A model generated the notes under the pieces. It saw only the letters and a program-made list of their open reading frames with translations. It made no database searches and had not been told where the DNA came from. A stretch of 64,000 bases of DNA from the NCBI RefSeq assembly GCF_035994945.1, contig NZ_CP108677.1, forward strand, positions 2,542,001-2,606,000, in the 5' to 3' direction. Below, piece by piece: positions 52,662 to 60,887 of the stretch (position 1 is the stretch's first letter; each line of letters begins with the position of its first letter). The position numbers were made by a program, and so were the translations under genes. The DNA is from Streptomyces sp. NBC_01216. GTDB taxonomy: Bacteria; Actinomycetota; Actinomycetes; Streptomycetales; Streptomycetaceae.

Positions 52662-52851
52662 TTCGTCTGGATCCTTTCTGCGGCGGAAGACTATTCACGG
52701 ATTTCGTGATGCGCGGGCGCACTTGCCCCGGCCTCCGCTGCACACATCACAACGACCATGCCGCGAAAAGGAAACCGACTGATCGTCTGACCGGCGGTAA
52801 TCACTCTATTGCGCCTGTCGCGTTCGGCCGGCAGCGCGCATTTCCGTACAT

Positions 52852-52891
52852 GCGGGGGAGGGGCCGCCCTGCTGGGCGGCCCCTCCCCCGC
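52852..52891 (-). terminator. Perfect 18-bp stem hairpin
   Basis: GCGGGGGAGGGGCCGCCC and its exact complement, loop TGCT. It is downstream of the small gene ending at 52923 and upstream of the chaplin, so it terminates the former. Confidence 0.75.
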
Positions 52892-52922
52892 ATCCGTCGG
52901 CGCACCGGTGAACCGGTGTCGT

Positions 52923-53129
52923 TCAGCGCGGCCAGATCGGCGTCTTGGTCAGCCGTTCCCACTCCAGGTCCGGGACTCCCGGCACCGTGCGTCCGGCACT
53001 GGCCCAGCGCTGGGCCAGTGAGGAATAGAGGGGAATGGGTCCGTGCTCGGCAGGTGTCGGCGGGTCCGCCACATAACGGCTCTTCGGAATGAAGGCCATC
53101 CGCTCCCATTTCCCGGGATCGGGTGCCAT
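52923..53129 (-). CDS. Small soluble protein, function unknown
   Basis: 68 aa from ATG 53129 (GGGAGG about 6 bases upstream; GTG 53147 is a weaker alternative). MAPDPGKWERMAFIPKSRYVADPPTPAEHGPIPLYSSLAQRWASAG... ending RLTKTPIWPR; Trp- and Pro-rich, no signal peptide or cysteine. A ribosome site and a perfect terminator hairpin support expression. No family recognised. Confidence 0.55.
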   Translation of the reverse strand: MAPDPGKWERMAFIPKSRYVADPPTPAEHGPIPLYSSLAQRWASAGRTVPGVPDLEWERLTKTPIWPR

Positions 53130-53268
53130 CTCTTCCCTCCCATCCACTGCGGTTCCCGCATCATTCCACAGTCGGGGCGGCGGCGTGATTGCCTCCGCCC
53201 ACGTCGCACCCCGTACTGGCGTGCGACATGTGCGAGGTAATTCCGCGGTGCGGCGGGAGGTTTTCGGG

Positions 53269-55302
53269 TCAGCGGGAGAGTTTCCGGGCCAGTTCCGCGG
53301 GGTCCGTCGTCGGGGCCTCGCAGGTGAAGTGCCGGCAGACGTAGGCGGCGGGGGAGCCGTCGACGAGGGGCCGGTCGCGCAGCAGCGGGAACTCGTCGCC
53401 GTCGGGGGTGCCGAAGGCGAGGACCGCGCCGGGTGCGCTGCCGAGCAGAGCGGTCCGGCGCAGTGCGCGGGCGGCGTCGTCGTCCGGCGCGCCGACGACC
53501 GCTACCTCGCGTGGTCCGTCGAGCAGGGCCTCCGCGGTGGCCAGGCCCCAGCCGATGAAACGGGGCGCGCGGGGACCGAGCGCCGCGACCACCCCCAGCG
53601 CGCCCTCGGCGCCGGCGCGGTGGGCGGCGGAGCCGGTCTGGGCGGCGTACGAGAGCAGCGCGCCGGCGGCGGCCGTCCAGCCGGACGGGGTCGCGCTGTC
53701 GGTGGGGTCCTGCGGGCGGCGGATCAGCGTCTCCGCGTCGTGGGCGGTGTCGTAGAGTTCGCCGCCCTCTCCGGTGAACTTGTCGAGGACGAGGTCCAGC
53801 AGGAAGCCGGCGAACTCCAGCCAGACACCCTCTCCCGTGACACCGGCAAGCGCGAGAAAGCCCTCGGCGACGTCGGCGTAGTCCTCCAGGACCCCGGAGT
53901 TGGCACCGGCCCGGCCGTCCCTCGACGTGCGGGTGAGCCGCGCGCCCCCGTCCATGTGCAGGCGTACCAGCAGGTCGGCGGCCTCCGTCGCGCGCTCCAC
54001 CAGGTCCGGCCGGTCGAAGTAGGCGCCGGTCTCGGCGAGGGCCGCGATCGTGAGCCCGTTCCAGGCGGCGACGACCTTGTCGTCCCGGGCGGGGCGCTCG
54101 CGCCGGTCGCGCGCGGCGAGCAGCCGGGTCCGGATCGAGGCGATCCGCCCGGCGTCCGCCACACCGGGGCCCTGCGCGAGCATCAGCACGGAGGAACCCT
54201 CCTCGAAGGTGCCCTCCTCCGTCACACCGAAGTGGGCGGCGGCGTGACGGGCGTCCTCCTCGCCGAGGGCCTCGACGAGCTGCCCCGGAGTCCAGACGTA
54301 GTACGCCCCCTCGACGTGGCGTCCACCGCCGTCGTCGGAGTCCGCGTCGAGCGCCGAGGCGAAGCCGCCCTCGGACGTGCGCAGTTCGCGGACGATGAAG
54401 TCGGCGGTCTCCAGCGCGACCCGGCGGGCCTGGTCGCTGCCGGTCTCCCGCCACAGGTGCGCGTACGCCCGGCACAGCAGGGCGTTGTCGTAGAGCATCT
54501 TCTCGAAGTGGGGTACCAGCGTGCCTTCGGGGCGTGGCAGCAGCACGTAGCGGTGGAACCCGCCTCCCACCTGGTCGTACAGGCTCGACCGGGCCATCGC
54601 ACCGCACAGACCCTCGGCCATCTCGCGGGCGGCCACCGAGCCGGTCCGGGCGTGGTGGCGCAGCAGGAACTCGACCACCATCGACGGCGGGAACTTCGTG
54701 TCACCCTTGAACCAGCCGGTGGCGGGGTCGATGTCACGGGTCAGCTGGAGCAGGGCCTGCGCCTGCGTCTCCTCCGTCGGCAGTCCGGCGGCGGAGGGTG
54801 TGAGGACCCGCTCGGCGAGATCCCGCGTGATCTTCGCGGCGACCTCGGACACCTCGTCGCGACGGCCCTCCCAGGCGGTCCGCACCCCGTCGAGCACCTC
54901 CAAGAAGGAGGGCGTCCCGTGCCGGGGCTCGGGCGGGAAGTAGGTGCCGAAGTAGAACGGCTTCGCGTCCGGCGTCATGAACACCGTCATCGGCCAGCCG
55001 CCCTGCCCGGTGGCGGCCTGGACCGCGTCCATGTAGACGGAGTCGACGTCCGGCCGCTCCTCGCGGTCCACCTTGATGCTCACGAAGTGCTCGTTCAGGT
55101 ACGCGGCGGTCGTGTCGTCCTCGAAGGACTCGTGCGCCATGACGTGGCACCAGTGGCACGCGGAGTATCCGACCGACAGCAGAACGGGTACATCGCGCCG
55201 TTTCGCTTCCTCGAACGCCTCGGGTCCCCACGGCCACCAGTCGACCGGGTTGTCAGCGTGCTGAAGCAGATACGGCGAGGTCACGCCAGCCAACCGGTTC
55301 AT
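53269..55302 (-). CDS. YyaL/SPATA20-like protein (DUF255 thioredoxin domain)
   Basis: 677 aa, normal length. N-terminal thioredoxin-like domain [61 protein letters not shown] with the CHWC site, then an alpha/alpha toroid ([40 protein letters not shown]). Function not well known; possibly a thiol-linked or sugar-epimerase-like enzyme. Its first ~50 codons recur as a broken copy at 59811-59956. Confidence 0.92.
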   Translation of the reverse strand: MNRLAGVTSPYLLQHADNPVDWWPWGPEAFEEAKRRDVPVLLSVGYSACHWCHVMAHESFEDDTTAAYLNEHFVSIKVDREERPDVDSVYMDAVQAATGQGGWPMTVFMTPDAKPFYFGTYFPPEPRHGTPSFLEVLDGVRTAWEGRRDEVSEVAAKITRDLAERVLTPSAAGLPTEETQAQALLQLTRDIDPATGWFKGDTKFPPSMVVEFLLRHHARTGSVAAREMAEGLCGAMARSSLYDQVGGGFHRYVLLPRPEGTLVPHFEKMLYDNALLCRAYAHLWRETGSDQARRVALETADFIVRELRTSEGGFASALDADSDDGGGRHVEGAYYVWTPGQLVEALGEEDARHAAAHFGVTEEGTFEEGSSVLMLAQGPGVADAGRIASIRTRLLAARDRRERPARDDKVVAAWNGLTIAALAETGAYFDRPDLVERATEAADLLVRLHMDGGARLTRTSRDGRAGANSGVLEDYADVAEGFLALAGVTGEGVWLEFAGFLLDLVLDKFTGEGGELYDTAHDAETLIRRPQDPTDSATPSGWTAAAGALLSYAAQTGSAAHRAGAEGALGVVAALGPRAPRFIGWGLATAEALLDGPREVAVVGAPDDDAARALRRTALLGSAPGAVLAFGTPDGDEFPLLRDRPLVDGSPAAYVCRHFTCEAPTTDPAELARKLSR

Positions 55303-55320
55303 ACGGCCCAGCCTCTCACG
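55157..55320. repeat. 164-bp direct repeat, left copy (yyaL 5' end)
   Basis: Covers the start codon and first ~49 codons of the intact yyaL-like gene. It aligns without gaps, about 90% identical by eye count (15 mismatches), to 59811-59974; a core of about 70 bp (55199-55268) is identical. Confidence 0.9.
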
Positions 55321-55533
55321 CCGACACGGTCCTGCCGGTTCGACCCGGAAGCCTCCGCCCTACTTGGCTGATTTGCGCTCATGCGCCATCACGTGGTGTA
55401 TACGGATCGCCCCTTTTGCACCCAGGTCGCCCTGCGGACGCCGGAGGTTCCGCCCCGACCCGAAGCCGGTGCCCGACTGGAGGCGGGCAGTACGCTGAGT
55501 CGAGCAGCACCGCATCCTCGAAGGAGGTACTTC

Positions 55534-56100
55534 ATGACCGCCGAGATGGTGGCGCCCGCGTGGATGCACACGCAGATCAGCGCGGAACAGTACGACTCCT
55601 GGTCCGAGGAGCAGTGCGCCGGCATCGAGATCGTGGACGGGATGGTCGTCGTGAGCCCGAGCGCCTCCAAGCGGCACAAGCGGCTGGCTCGGCTCTTGGC
55701 CAATGCCCTGGACGCCGCCGCGGGCCCGGACTGGAACGCCGACACGGACTTCGACGTCCGCCTGCAGGACGTGCCGCTCACCAACCGCCGACCGGACGTC
55801 ACCGTGTACCGGGCGGAGACCATCGACCTCACGCCCACCCGCCCCGAGCACGTACTCCTGGTCGTCGAAGTCGTGTCGCCCGGTTCGGAGACCACCGACC
55901 GGATCGTGAAGGTGGACCAGTACGCCAAAGCCTGCATCCCCTTCTACTGGCGCATCGAGCAGTCCGCCACCGGCGTTCCGATCGTCTACACCTACGTCCT
56001 CGACCCAGCCACCAGGGCCTACCGGGACGGCGAGGTGTTCACCGGCACCGTGAAGGCCACCGCGCCATTCCCTGTCACGGTCGACCTCGGGGCCCTGTGA
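55534..56100 (+). CDS. Uma2-family (DUF820) restriction-endonuclease-fold protein
   Basis: 188 aa from ATG 55534 with AAGGAGG 6 bases upstream. The PD-(D/E)xK-like core is visible: MVVVSPSASKRHKRLARLL, NRRPDVTVYRAETID, HVLLVVEVVSPGSETTDRIVKVDQYAKACIPFYW. Uma2 proteins are common in Streptomyces and cyanobacteria; their role is unsettled. Convergent to the CD-NTase gene; probably not part of CBASS. Confidence 0.88.
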   Translation: MTAEMVAPAWMHTQISAEQYDSWSEEQCAGIEIVDGMVVVSPSASKRHKRLARLLANALDAAAGPDWNADTDFDVRLQDVPLTNRRPDVTVYRAETIDLTPTRPEHVLLVVEVVSPGSETTDRIVKVDQYAKACIPFYWRIEQSATGVPIVYTYVLDPATRAYRDGEVFTGTVKATAPFPVTVDLGAL

Positions 56101-56333
56101 GCAACGAGGAATCGCCCGCGCCCTCGGCGCCTCCGACGCCCTGTGGGCTGAGACATGTCCGCAACCGGGGACCTCTGGGCATCGGCCCCCAGCTCGGCCC
56201 GGACCCGTCGTAGGCGGTCCGGAGGGAAGCTGGACAGCTTCAACCAGGTGCCGACCTGTGCGTTCTCGCCGGGGACGAGCCGCGTGGGGAGCCACCCCCG
56301 CTTCATGCCCGTCACCCTGATGGCGTGGCGTCG

Positions 56334-57680
56334 TCAGCGGATCACTACGTCGTGGTGATCACTGGCGACGACCTTGCCGTCCTTGACGATCCATACCTCC
56401 ACGTAATGCCGACCCCGATACCTGGTGCGCTCATGGATCCGTGGTCCGCGCCCTGGCGTGATCTGACCACGTAGGCCGTGGGCATTCTCGGCGTCCGGTC
56501 CGTAGTTGCGGACCTTCCACCAGATGTCGTATGGCTGCGGGGCGTCGGTGCTCACCGTGAAGTACATGTCCCGGCCGACGGGGGCGAAGCCGGTACGGCG
56601 CAGGTCCGCGGACCCGGTGCCGATGGGGTTCGCGACACGGGCTTCGATCCGGGCCCAGCGTCCACCCGCCCACTGCACACCCATCTCCTCGATGAACCTC
56701 TCCGACGGCGCCCGGGTGACCCCTTCCGCCGAGGCCGGCTGCCCGGCCTTGGCGAGGGAGGCCGCTGCCGTCGTGGCGGGTGACCTGAACCCGTCACCGA
56801 AGAGTTGCTGCCAGAGCTTGACGCTCTTGTCCTTGTCCTGCTCGTCCAGGGCCGTACGCATCCGGGTCGCATACGACTGAATGTGCTTGGCGAAGTTGGC
56901 GTACCGGTCCTGGTCCCAGCGGTGGTTGAAGCTGGTCTGCGGGCAACTCGGGTCGACGGTCACGGGCATTAGTGGGTTGAGGGCCAGCCACGCGGCGAGG
57001 TCCTCGATGAGGTGGACCAGAGTGGTGGGCACCCCGCTGTAGCGGTTGCCCGTGTCGTAGACCTGGACCCGTTCGCCGAGCAAGGCTGTCAGGATCACCG
57101 AGGGGATGCGGAAGGTGTCCTTGGAGTCCCGCAGGTACTTCACCAGGCGAATCACCTTGCGCAGGTTGCCGCCGGTCAGCGAGTCCTTCTCCTTCATCCA
57201 CGCGGTGTAGCCCTCGGGGTTGGTCTCCTCGAACTCCTCTACCTCCGAGTTGACGATCACCTGCCGACCGTCGGGCAGGATGAGGTGGGGGACGATGTCG
57301 ACGTGGCAGTCGCCCGCATAGTTGATCCGCACGCAGCGGTTTTTCTTCACCACCATCGACTTGTAAGTGTTGCTGCGCTTGAGCGCGGCGAACAGAGTGT
57401 TCAGGTACTCCGACGGCGTCGTTTCCCATGCCTCAACGACGGTCAGGTTGAGCAGGAAGTCGGCGTCGAACTCGTCGTTCTTGCCGGCCACTGGCTTGAT
57501 GATGGTGCGATGGGCCCAGGAGCCTTGTCTGGTGGTACCGAGGATCAGTGGGCCGATAACCGAGTCGCTGGCCAGGAAGTTCAAGATGGCCGTCACCCGG
57601 GTGTCCAGCTGATCCAGCCTGGTCTGGTTGAGGTTGACCGTCCCCTTGAGCAGGGTGTCGAAGTGCCCGTTCAGTTTCAC
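56334..57680 (-). CDS. cdnA: CD-NTase (SMODS nucleotidyltransferase) of CBASS
   Basis: 448 aa from GTG 57680, overlapping the cap5 stop (GTGA). Nucleotidyltransferase core: LGTTRQGSWAHRT with G53-S54, DADF acidic pair D72/D74, third Asp D128 in CHVDIVPHL. The C-terminal ~130 residues (IEARVANPIGTGSADLRRTG...YDIWWKVRNYGPDAENA...) match the small sensor-like domain linked to SMODS enzymes. On phage infection it should make a cyclic oligonucleotide that turns on the SAVED effector. Product chemistry cannot be read from sequence. Confidence 0.88.
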   Translation of the reverse strand: MKLNGHFDTLLKGTVNLNQTRLDQLDTRVTAILNFLASDSVIGPLILGTTRQGSWAHRTIIKPVAGKNDEFDADFLLNLTVVEAWETTPSEYLNTLFAALKRSNTYKSMVVKKNRCVRINYAGDCHVDIVPHLILPDGRQVIVNSEVEEFEETNPEGYTAWMKEKDSLTGGNLRKVIRLVKYLRDSKDTFRIPSVILTALLGERVQVYDTGNRYSGVPTTLVHLIEDLAAWLALNPLMPVTVDPSCPQTSFNHRWDQDRYANFAKHIQSYATRMRTALDEQDKDKSVKLWQQLFGDGFRSPATTAAASLAKAGQPASAEGVTRAPSERFIEEMGVQWAGGRWARIEARVANPIGTGSADLRRTGFAPVGRDMYFTVSTDAPQPYDIWWKVRNYGPDAENAHGLRGQITPGRGPRIHERTRYRGRHYVEVWIVKDGKVVASDHHDVVIR

Positions 57681-58879
57681 TTGATCTCCAGCGCAGGGCG
57701 GTAGCCGCCGTCGGTGCGGTCGTAGATCGTCAGACTGGGGTGGACCTGGCGGTCGTGGACACGGCCCAGACTCACTGCGGCGGACAGCGGTACAGCGGGC
57801 AGGATGTGCAGGCGGCGGATGGCCTTCGCGTTCGCCTCGATGTCGGCGAACAGGGCACGAAGGTTCTCTTGAAAGCGGGCGAGGCTGTCGTGGTGGCGCA
57901 TGATGTCCGGGGCAGCCGCCGCGTCCGCCGGACTGATCCGGTAGCGCCGCAGCCCGGCCAGCTGAGGGGGCAGTTCCCCGGGCTGGATGGTGCCGGAGAT
58001 GTTGAGCACCAGGACGGCTTCGTCAGCGGGCGGCACGTCCAAGTCGAGGTGGGTCGCGAAGGCGACGACCGGTCCGTCCTCGCTCCATGTCCAGGTCTCA
58101 TCGTGGCGGTGGCGCTGGTAGATATCGGTGGGCACCGTGTCATCCAGACGCGATCCCAGGTAGACGAGGAGCGGGATGCGGGCGAATCCGAAAACGCTGA
58201 GATGGGCCACCTGGTCGCGGGAGATGCCCTCGTTGAGCTTGTTGTCGACCACGTTGTCGATCACGGCCTTCGCCTGGCTGTAGTACTCGCCGTTGGTCCC
58301 GTCCTCCCCGGGGACGTCGCGGAGGTCGATCGTGGCTTCGCCCAGTACATGGCGGAGCTCGATCTCAATTCCATGGCGGGAGTAGGACTCCAGGAAGAGA
58401 GGGACGCGGTCGCCCGAGATGAGGACGGCGGACGAGGCTGTCTGTCGGGTCAGTTCGACTTGCTGCCCCCGGACCTGACCGATCATCCGCAGCACAGTGG
58501 TCGTACGGTCTGGTGCGATGCCGGTGACGTGCTTGATCCGGTCTTCGTGGGCGTGCTTGAGCGCGAGCAGCTTCTCGACGGTGAAGACGTCGAGGTTCTC
58601 CGGCGCGTCGATCTCGTCGTGCTCGTCGGCGCAGACCAGCATCACGTTGTCCGCGGTGTCGCGCTCGACGAGATCGTTTTGCCCCCGGGGAGAGCCCGCT
58701 GTGTTCTGCTGGCCGACGATGTGGGCGAGCTCGCCGAGGCGGATGGTCTTGTTGGCCAGAGCCCCATCCAGAAGGTAGCGGTTGCAGATCGCGCATCGGC
58801 CCCCGCTGCGGACCCAGACCTCGAACCTGACCGGCTGGGGCAGGGCCTTCCGCTTATAGCCGCTCTTCTTCGTCGCCAA
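57677..58879 (-). CDS. cap5: Cap5-like effector: HNH endonuclease with SAVED domain
   Basis: 400 aa from a TTG at 58879 (GAGG 5 bases upstream); a longer frame to 59089 has no homology-like content. HNH nuclease: CAIC zinc pair (29/32), GELAHIVGQ with H53, N78 and H87 in NVMLVCADEHDEID. SAVED domain after ~residue 150 (LFLESYSRHGIEIELRHVLGEATIDL..., EAVLVLNISGTIQPGELPPQL, MRHHDSLARFQENLRALFADIE). Cap5 cuts DNA without sequence preference after cyclic-nucleotide binding, killing the infected cell. Upstream partner of the CD-NTase. Confidence 0.85.
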   Translation of the reverse strand: MATKKSGYKRKALPQPVRFEVWVRSGGRCAICNRYLLDGALANKTIRLGELAHIVGQQNTAGSPRGQNDLVERDTADNVMLVCADEHDEIDAPENLDVFTVEKLLALKHAHEDRIKHVTGIAPDRTTTVLRMIGQVRGQQVELTRQTASSAVLISGDRVPLFLESYSRHGIEIELRHVLGEATIDLRDVPGEDGTNGEYYSQAKAVIDNVVDNKLNEGISRDQVAHLSVFGFARIPLLVYLGSRLDDTVPTDIYQRHRHDETWTWSEDGPVVAFATHLDLDVPPADEAVLVLNISGTIQPGELPPQLAGLRRYRISPADAAAAPDIMRHHDSLARFQENLRALFADIEANAKAIRRLHILPAVPLSAAVSLGRVHDRQVHPSLTIYDRTDGGYRPALEIK

Positions 58880-59592
58880 CTGAACCTCGCAGGACGCCAA
58901 GTCGCTTGCAGGGGCAGGGAATCCTGCGCCGTGAGAGAACGGTACGCCCCTGGTCTGACACTTCGCGCGACCTCGCATGCCGCAACTCCAGGCACACCCG
59001 CCTCGTGCTGCTGGGGTCGGGGCTACGTTGTGGACCGGACCAGTAGCGGGCCAGCCGGATGAGACCGCCGAGACGCCGCCGGTGGCCACCAGGCGGTCGG
59101 GACGGCCTCTACGGCCAGCTGCGGCTTCCGCAGATCAACACGCGTGGCTCGCCCAAGTCCGCACCCATTCCCTCTGCGTGCGTGGCCAGTTGAAGACGAG
59201 TGCGCAGAAGCCGTTGCGGATGCTGGTCAGCAACTCGCAGTCGCGGGTGCAGTAGAGCTTGTTGGTCAGCAAGAGGGCCCAGGTCCCGAGTTTGGGCGGG
59301 ATGCACATGCCAGTGCGATGAAGCCGCAGTGCACCCAGATACGGTCGGCCGCCCCGGCGCCTGGGTCTACCCCGGCCGCGCCGTAGCTGATCACCCTCGG
59401 CGCACCCGCCCTGTAGTCCTCACACTCGACCACGGGCGGCGGGTGCTGACCGCTCCCGTCACCGCCACTCTGACCCCACGGGGCTGCGGCCGGATCGGGA
59501 GACCTGTCGCAGCCCCGTGGCGGCCCACCCCCCGCCACTCCGCCACGTAATCCTGACTGTGGCGTGGGCCGCAGACTGCGGCTCCGCGCCCC
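58880..59592. other. Degenerate region upstream of CBASS operon
   Basis: About 700 bp without an intact gene. On the minus strand from about 59150 to 59109 the frame reads EPRVLICGSRSWP then stop, which resembles the start of a DUF2493/SLOG (YspA-like) protein, so a broken remnant may lie here. Other frames are short. The cap5 promoter should be in 58880-59000. Confidence 0.35.
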
Positions 59593-59742
59593 CTACTCCT
59601 CAGCGGCGACAGCGGGTGCGCTGCCCTCCAAGCACTGGCGGATACTGGCGATCTTCTCAGGCCCCCACTCGGGCGAAGCGGCCAGTTCGGCCTCCACCCA
59701 GGCGTCGATACTTGCGTTCAGATCCTCATCGTACGTATCCAC
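59593..59742 (-). CDS. Small acidic protein, possible orphan antitoxin-like ORF
   Basis: 49 aa from GTG 59742 (GGGAG 4 bases upstream). VDTYDEDLNASIDAWVEAELAASPEWGPEKIASIRQCLEGSAPAVAAEE is acidic and helical, with one Cys. It looks like a genuine short coding frame but has no partner gene and no family I can name. Confidence 0.4.
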   Translation of the reverse strand: MDTYDEDLNASIDAWVEAELAASPEWGPEKIASIRQCLEGSAPAVAAEE

Positions 59743-59810
59743 GCGACTCCCGCCCCTGACACACCCCAGGCCATGACTGCCTGGCCACTCACACGCCCTG
59801 CCGCTAGTGA

Positions 59811-59956
59811 CACGCAGAGTATCCAACTGGCGGCAGAACGGGAACATCGTGCCGTTTCGCTTCCTCGAACGCCTCGGGTCCCCACGGCCACCAGTCGACC
59901 GGGTTGTCAGCGTGCTGAAGCCGATATGGCGAGGTCGCACCAGCCAACCGGTTCAT
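59811..59956 (-). pseudogene. Truncated copy of yyaL 5' end
   Basis: From ATG 59956 the frame reads [50 protein letters not shown], then TAG exactly where the intact gene has the Trp of CHWC. It lacks the rest of the gene. Similarity to the intact copy ends at 59810. It cannot be functional. Confidence 0.85.
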
Positions 59957-59974
59957 GCGGGTCAGCCTCCCACA
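59811..59974. repeat. 164-bp direct repeat, right copy
   Basis: Ungapped partner of 55157-55320, same orientation, offset 4654 bp. Together they bracket the Uma2-CBASS interval. Confidence 0.9.
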
Positions 59975-60119
59975 GGGTCTGCCGCGAGCACCGAAACCCG
60001 CCCGAGCCCGCCACGCTCGGCCGGGTCGGGGTCCCACTGCCCCGGAACCGCCGGCTGGACCGCCGGCCATTCAGCCACGCCAGGGCCCTTGGGGACGAGT
60101 GGTGCGTCGATCGCGCCGT

Positions 60120-60164
60120 CCGACTTCTTGTGCAAGTGACAGTATCTGAAGTACCTTGCAAAGC
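60120..60164 (+). promoter_or_regulatory. Promoter/operator candidate of the Nudix-regulator operon
   Basis: AT-richer stretch with CTTGTGCAAG (60127-60136, an inverted repeat) and CTTGCAAAG (60155-60163) on either side of AGTATCTGAAGTAC, a loose palindrome. NrtR-type regulators usually bind palindromes in their own promoters. No Shine-Dalgarno precedes the start codon. Confidence 0.35.
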
Positions 60165-60887
60165 ATGCCAGATGACGCATGGTCACCACCTTCCGTCCTG
60201 CTGACAGTCGATCTCGTGATCCTGACGCTGCGGGAGAGTCGTCTGCACGTGCTCTTGGTGGAACGGGGCGAAGAACCCTTCCAGGGCGCCCTCGCGCTGC
60301 CGGGAGGATTTCTGAACCACGATGACGAGGAGATCCTCGACGCCGCCCACCGCGAGCTGAGCGAGGAAACGGCACTGACCTCCGGCTGGGTGCACCTTGA
60401 GCAACTGGCCGTGTACGGAAGTCCGGGCCGCGACCCGCGGGGACGAGTCGTCTCCGTAGCTCACCTGGCGATCGCACCGGGGCTGCCCGATCCCGTCGCG
60501 GGGACGGATGCCACCGAGGCCGCGTGGATTCCCGCGGACGCCGTCCTGTCCGGCGAGACCGCTCTCGCGTTCGACCACCGTCGCATCGCCGAAGACGGGA
60601 TCGAACGCGCGCGCGCCAAGATCGAGTTCTCGGCGCTGGCCACCGCTTTCTGCAGGGAGAGCTTCACCATCGCGGAGCTCCAGCAGGTGTACGAGGCCGT
60701 CTGGGGCACTCCGCTCGACACCCGCAACTTCTACCGGAAGGTCCAGGCCGCGAAGGGATTCATCGTTCCCACCGGCGCGGACCGCAAGGCCACAGGGGGG
60801 CGGCCCGCGCGGCTGTACCGGGCCGGGCCGAACACCGTGCTGTTCCCACCGCTGATCCGACCCCACACGACAGGGGAAGAGGAGTAG
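60165..60887 (+). CDS. Nudix-domain transcriptional regulator (NrtR-like)
   Basis: 240 aa from ATG 60165 (TTG 60156 is possible). N-terminal Nudix-like domain: SVLLTVDLVILTLRESRLHVLLVERGEEPFQGALALPGGFL, then a Nudix box with an extra residue and EETAL in place of EETGL (NHDDEEILDAAHRELSEETAL), so probably not catalytic. C-terminal winged helix (FTIAELQQVYEAVWGTPLDTRNFYRKVQAAKGFIVPTG), as in NrtR. NrtR proteins sense NAD-pathway metabolites such as ADP-ribose. It abuts the next gene and probably controls this operon. Confidence 0.82.
   Translation: MPDDAWSPPSVLLTVDLVILTLRESRLHVLLVERGEEPFQGALALPGGFLNHDDEEILDAAHRELSEETALTSGWVHLEQLAVYGSPGRDPRGRVVSVAHLAIAPGLPDPVAGTDATEAAWIPADAVLSGETALAFDHRRIAEDGIERARAKIEFSALATAFCRESFTIAELQQVYEAVWGTPLDTRNFYRKVQAAKGFIVPTGADRKATGGRPARLYRAGPNTVLFPPLIRPHTTGEEE

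Noticed and set aside
52949..54607. 552-codon minus-strand frame over the yyaL-like gene
   Set aside because: Out of frame with the CHWC-containing protein and Arg/Pro-rich; a shadow.
55534..56100. Uma2 gene as a CBASS accessory component
   Set aside because: It is convergent to the CBASS operon with its own ribosome site, and Uma2 genes are scattered widely in Streptomyces.
55303..60164. Site-specific integrase or tRNA attachment site for the CBASS island
   Set aside because: No integrase, transposase or tRNA is visible; only the yyaL fragment repeat marks the boundaries, and 164 bp at about 90% identity is unlike a typical short att core.
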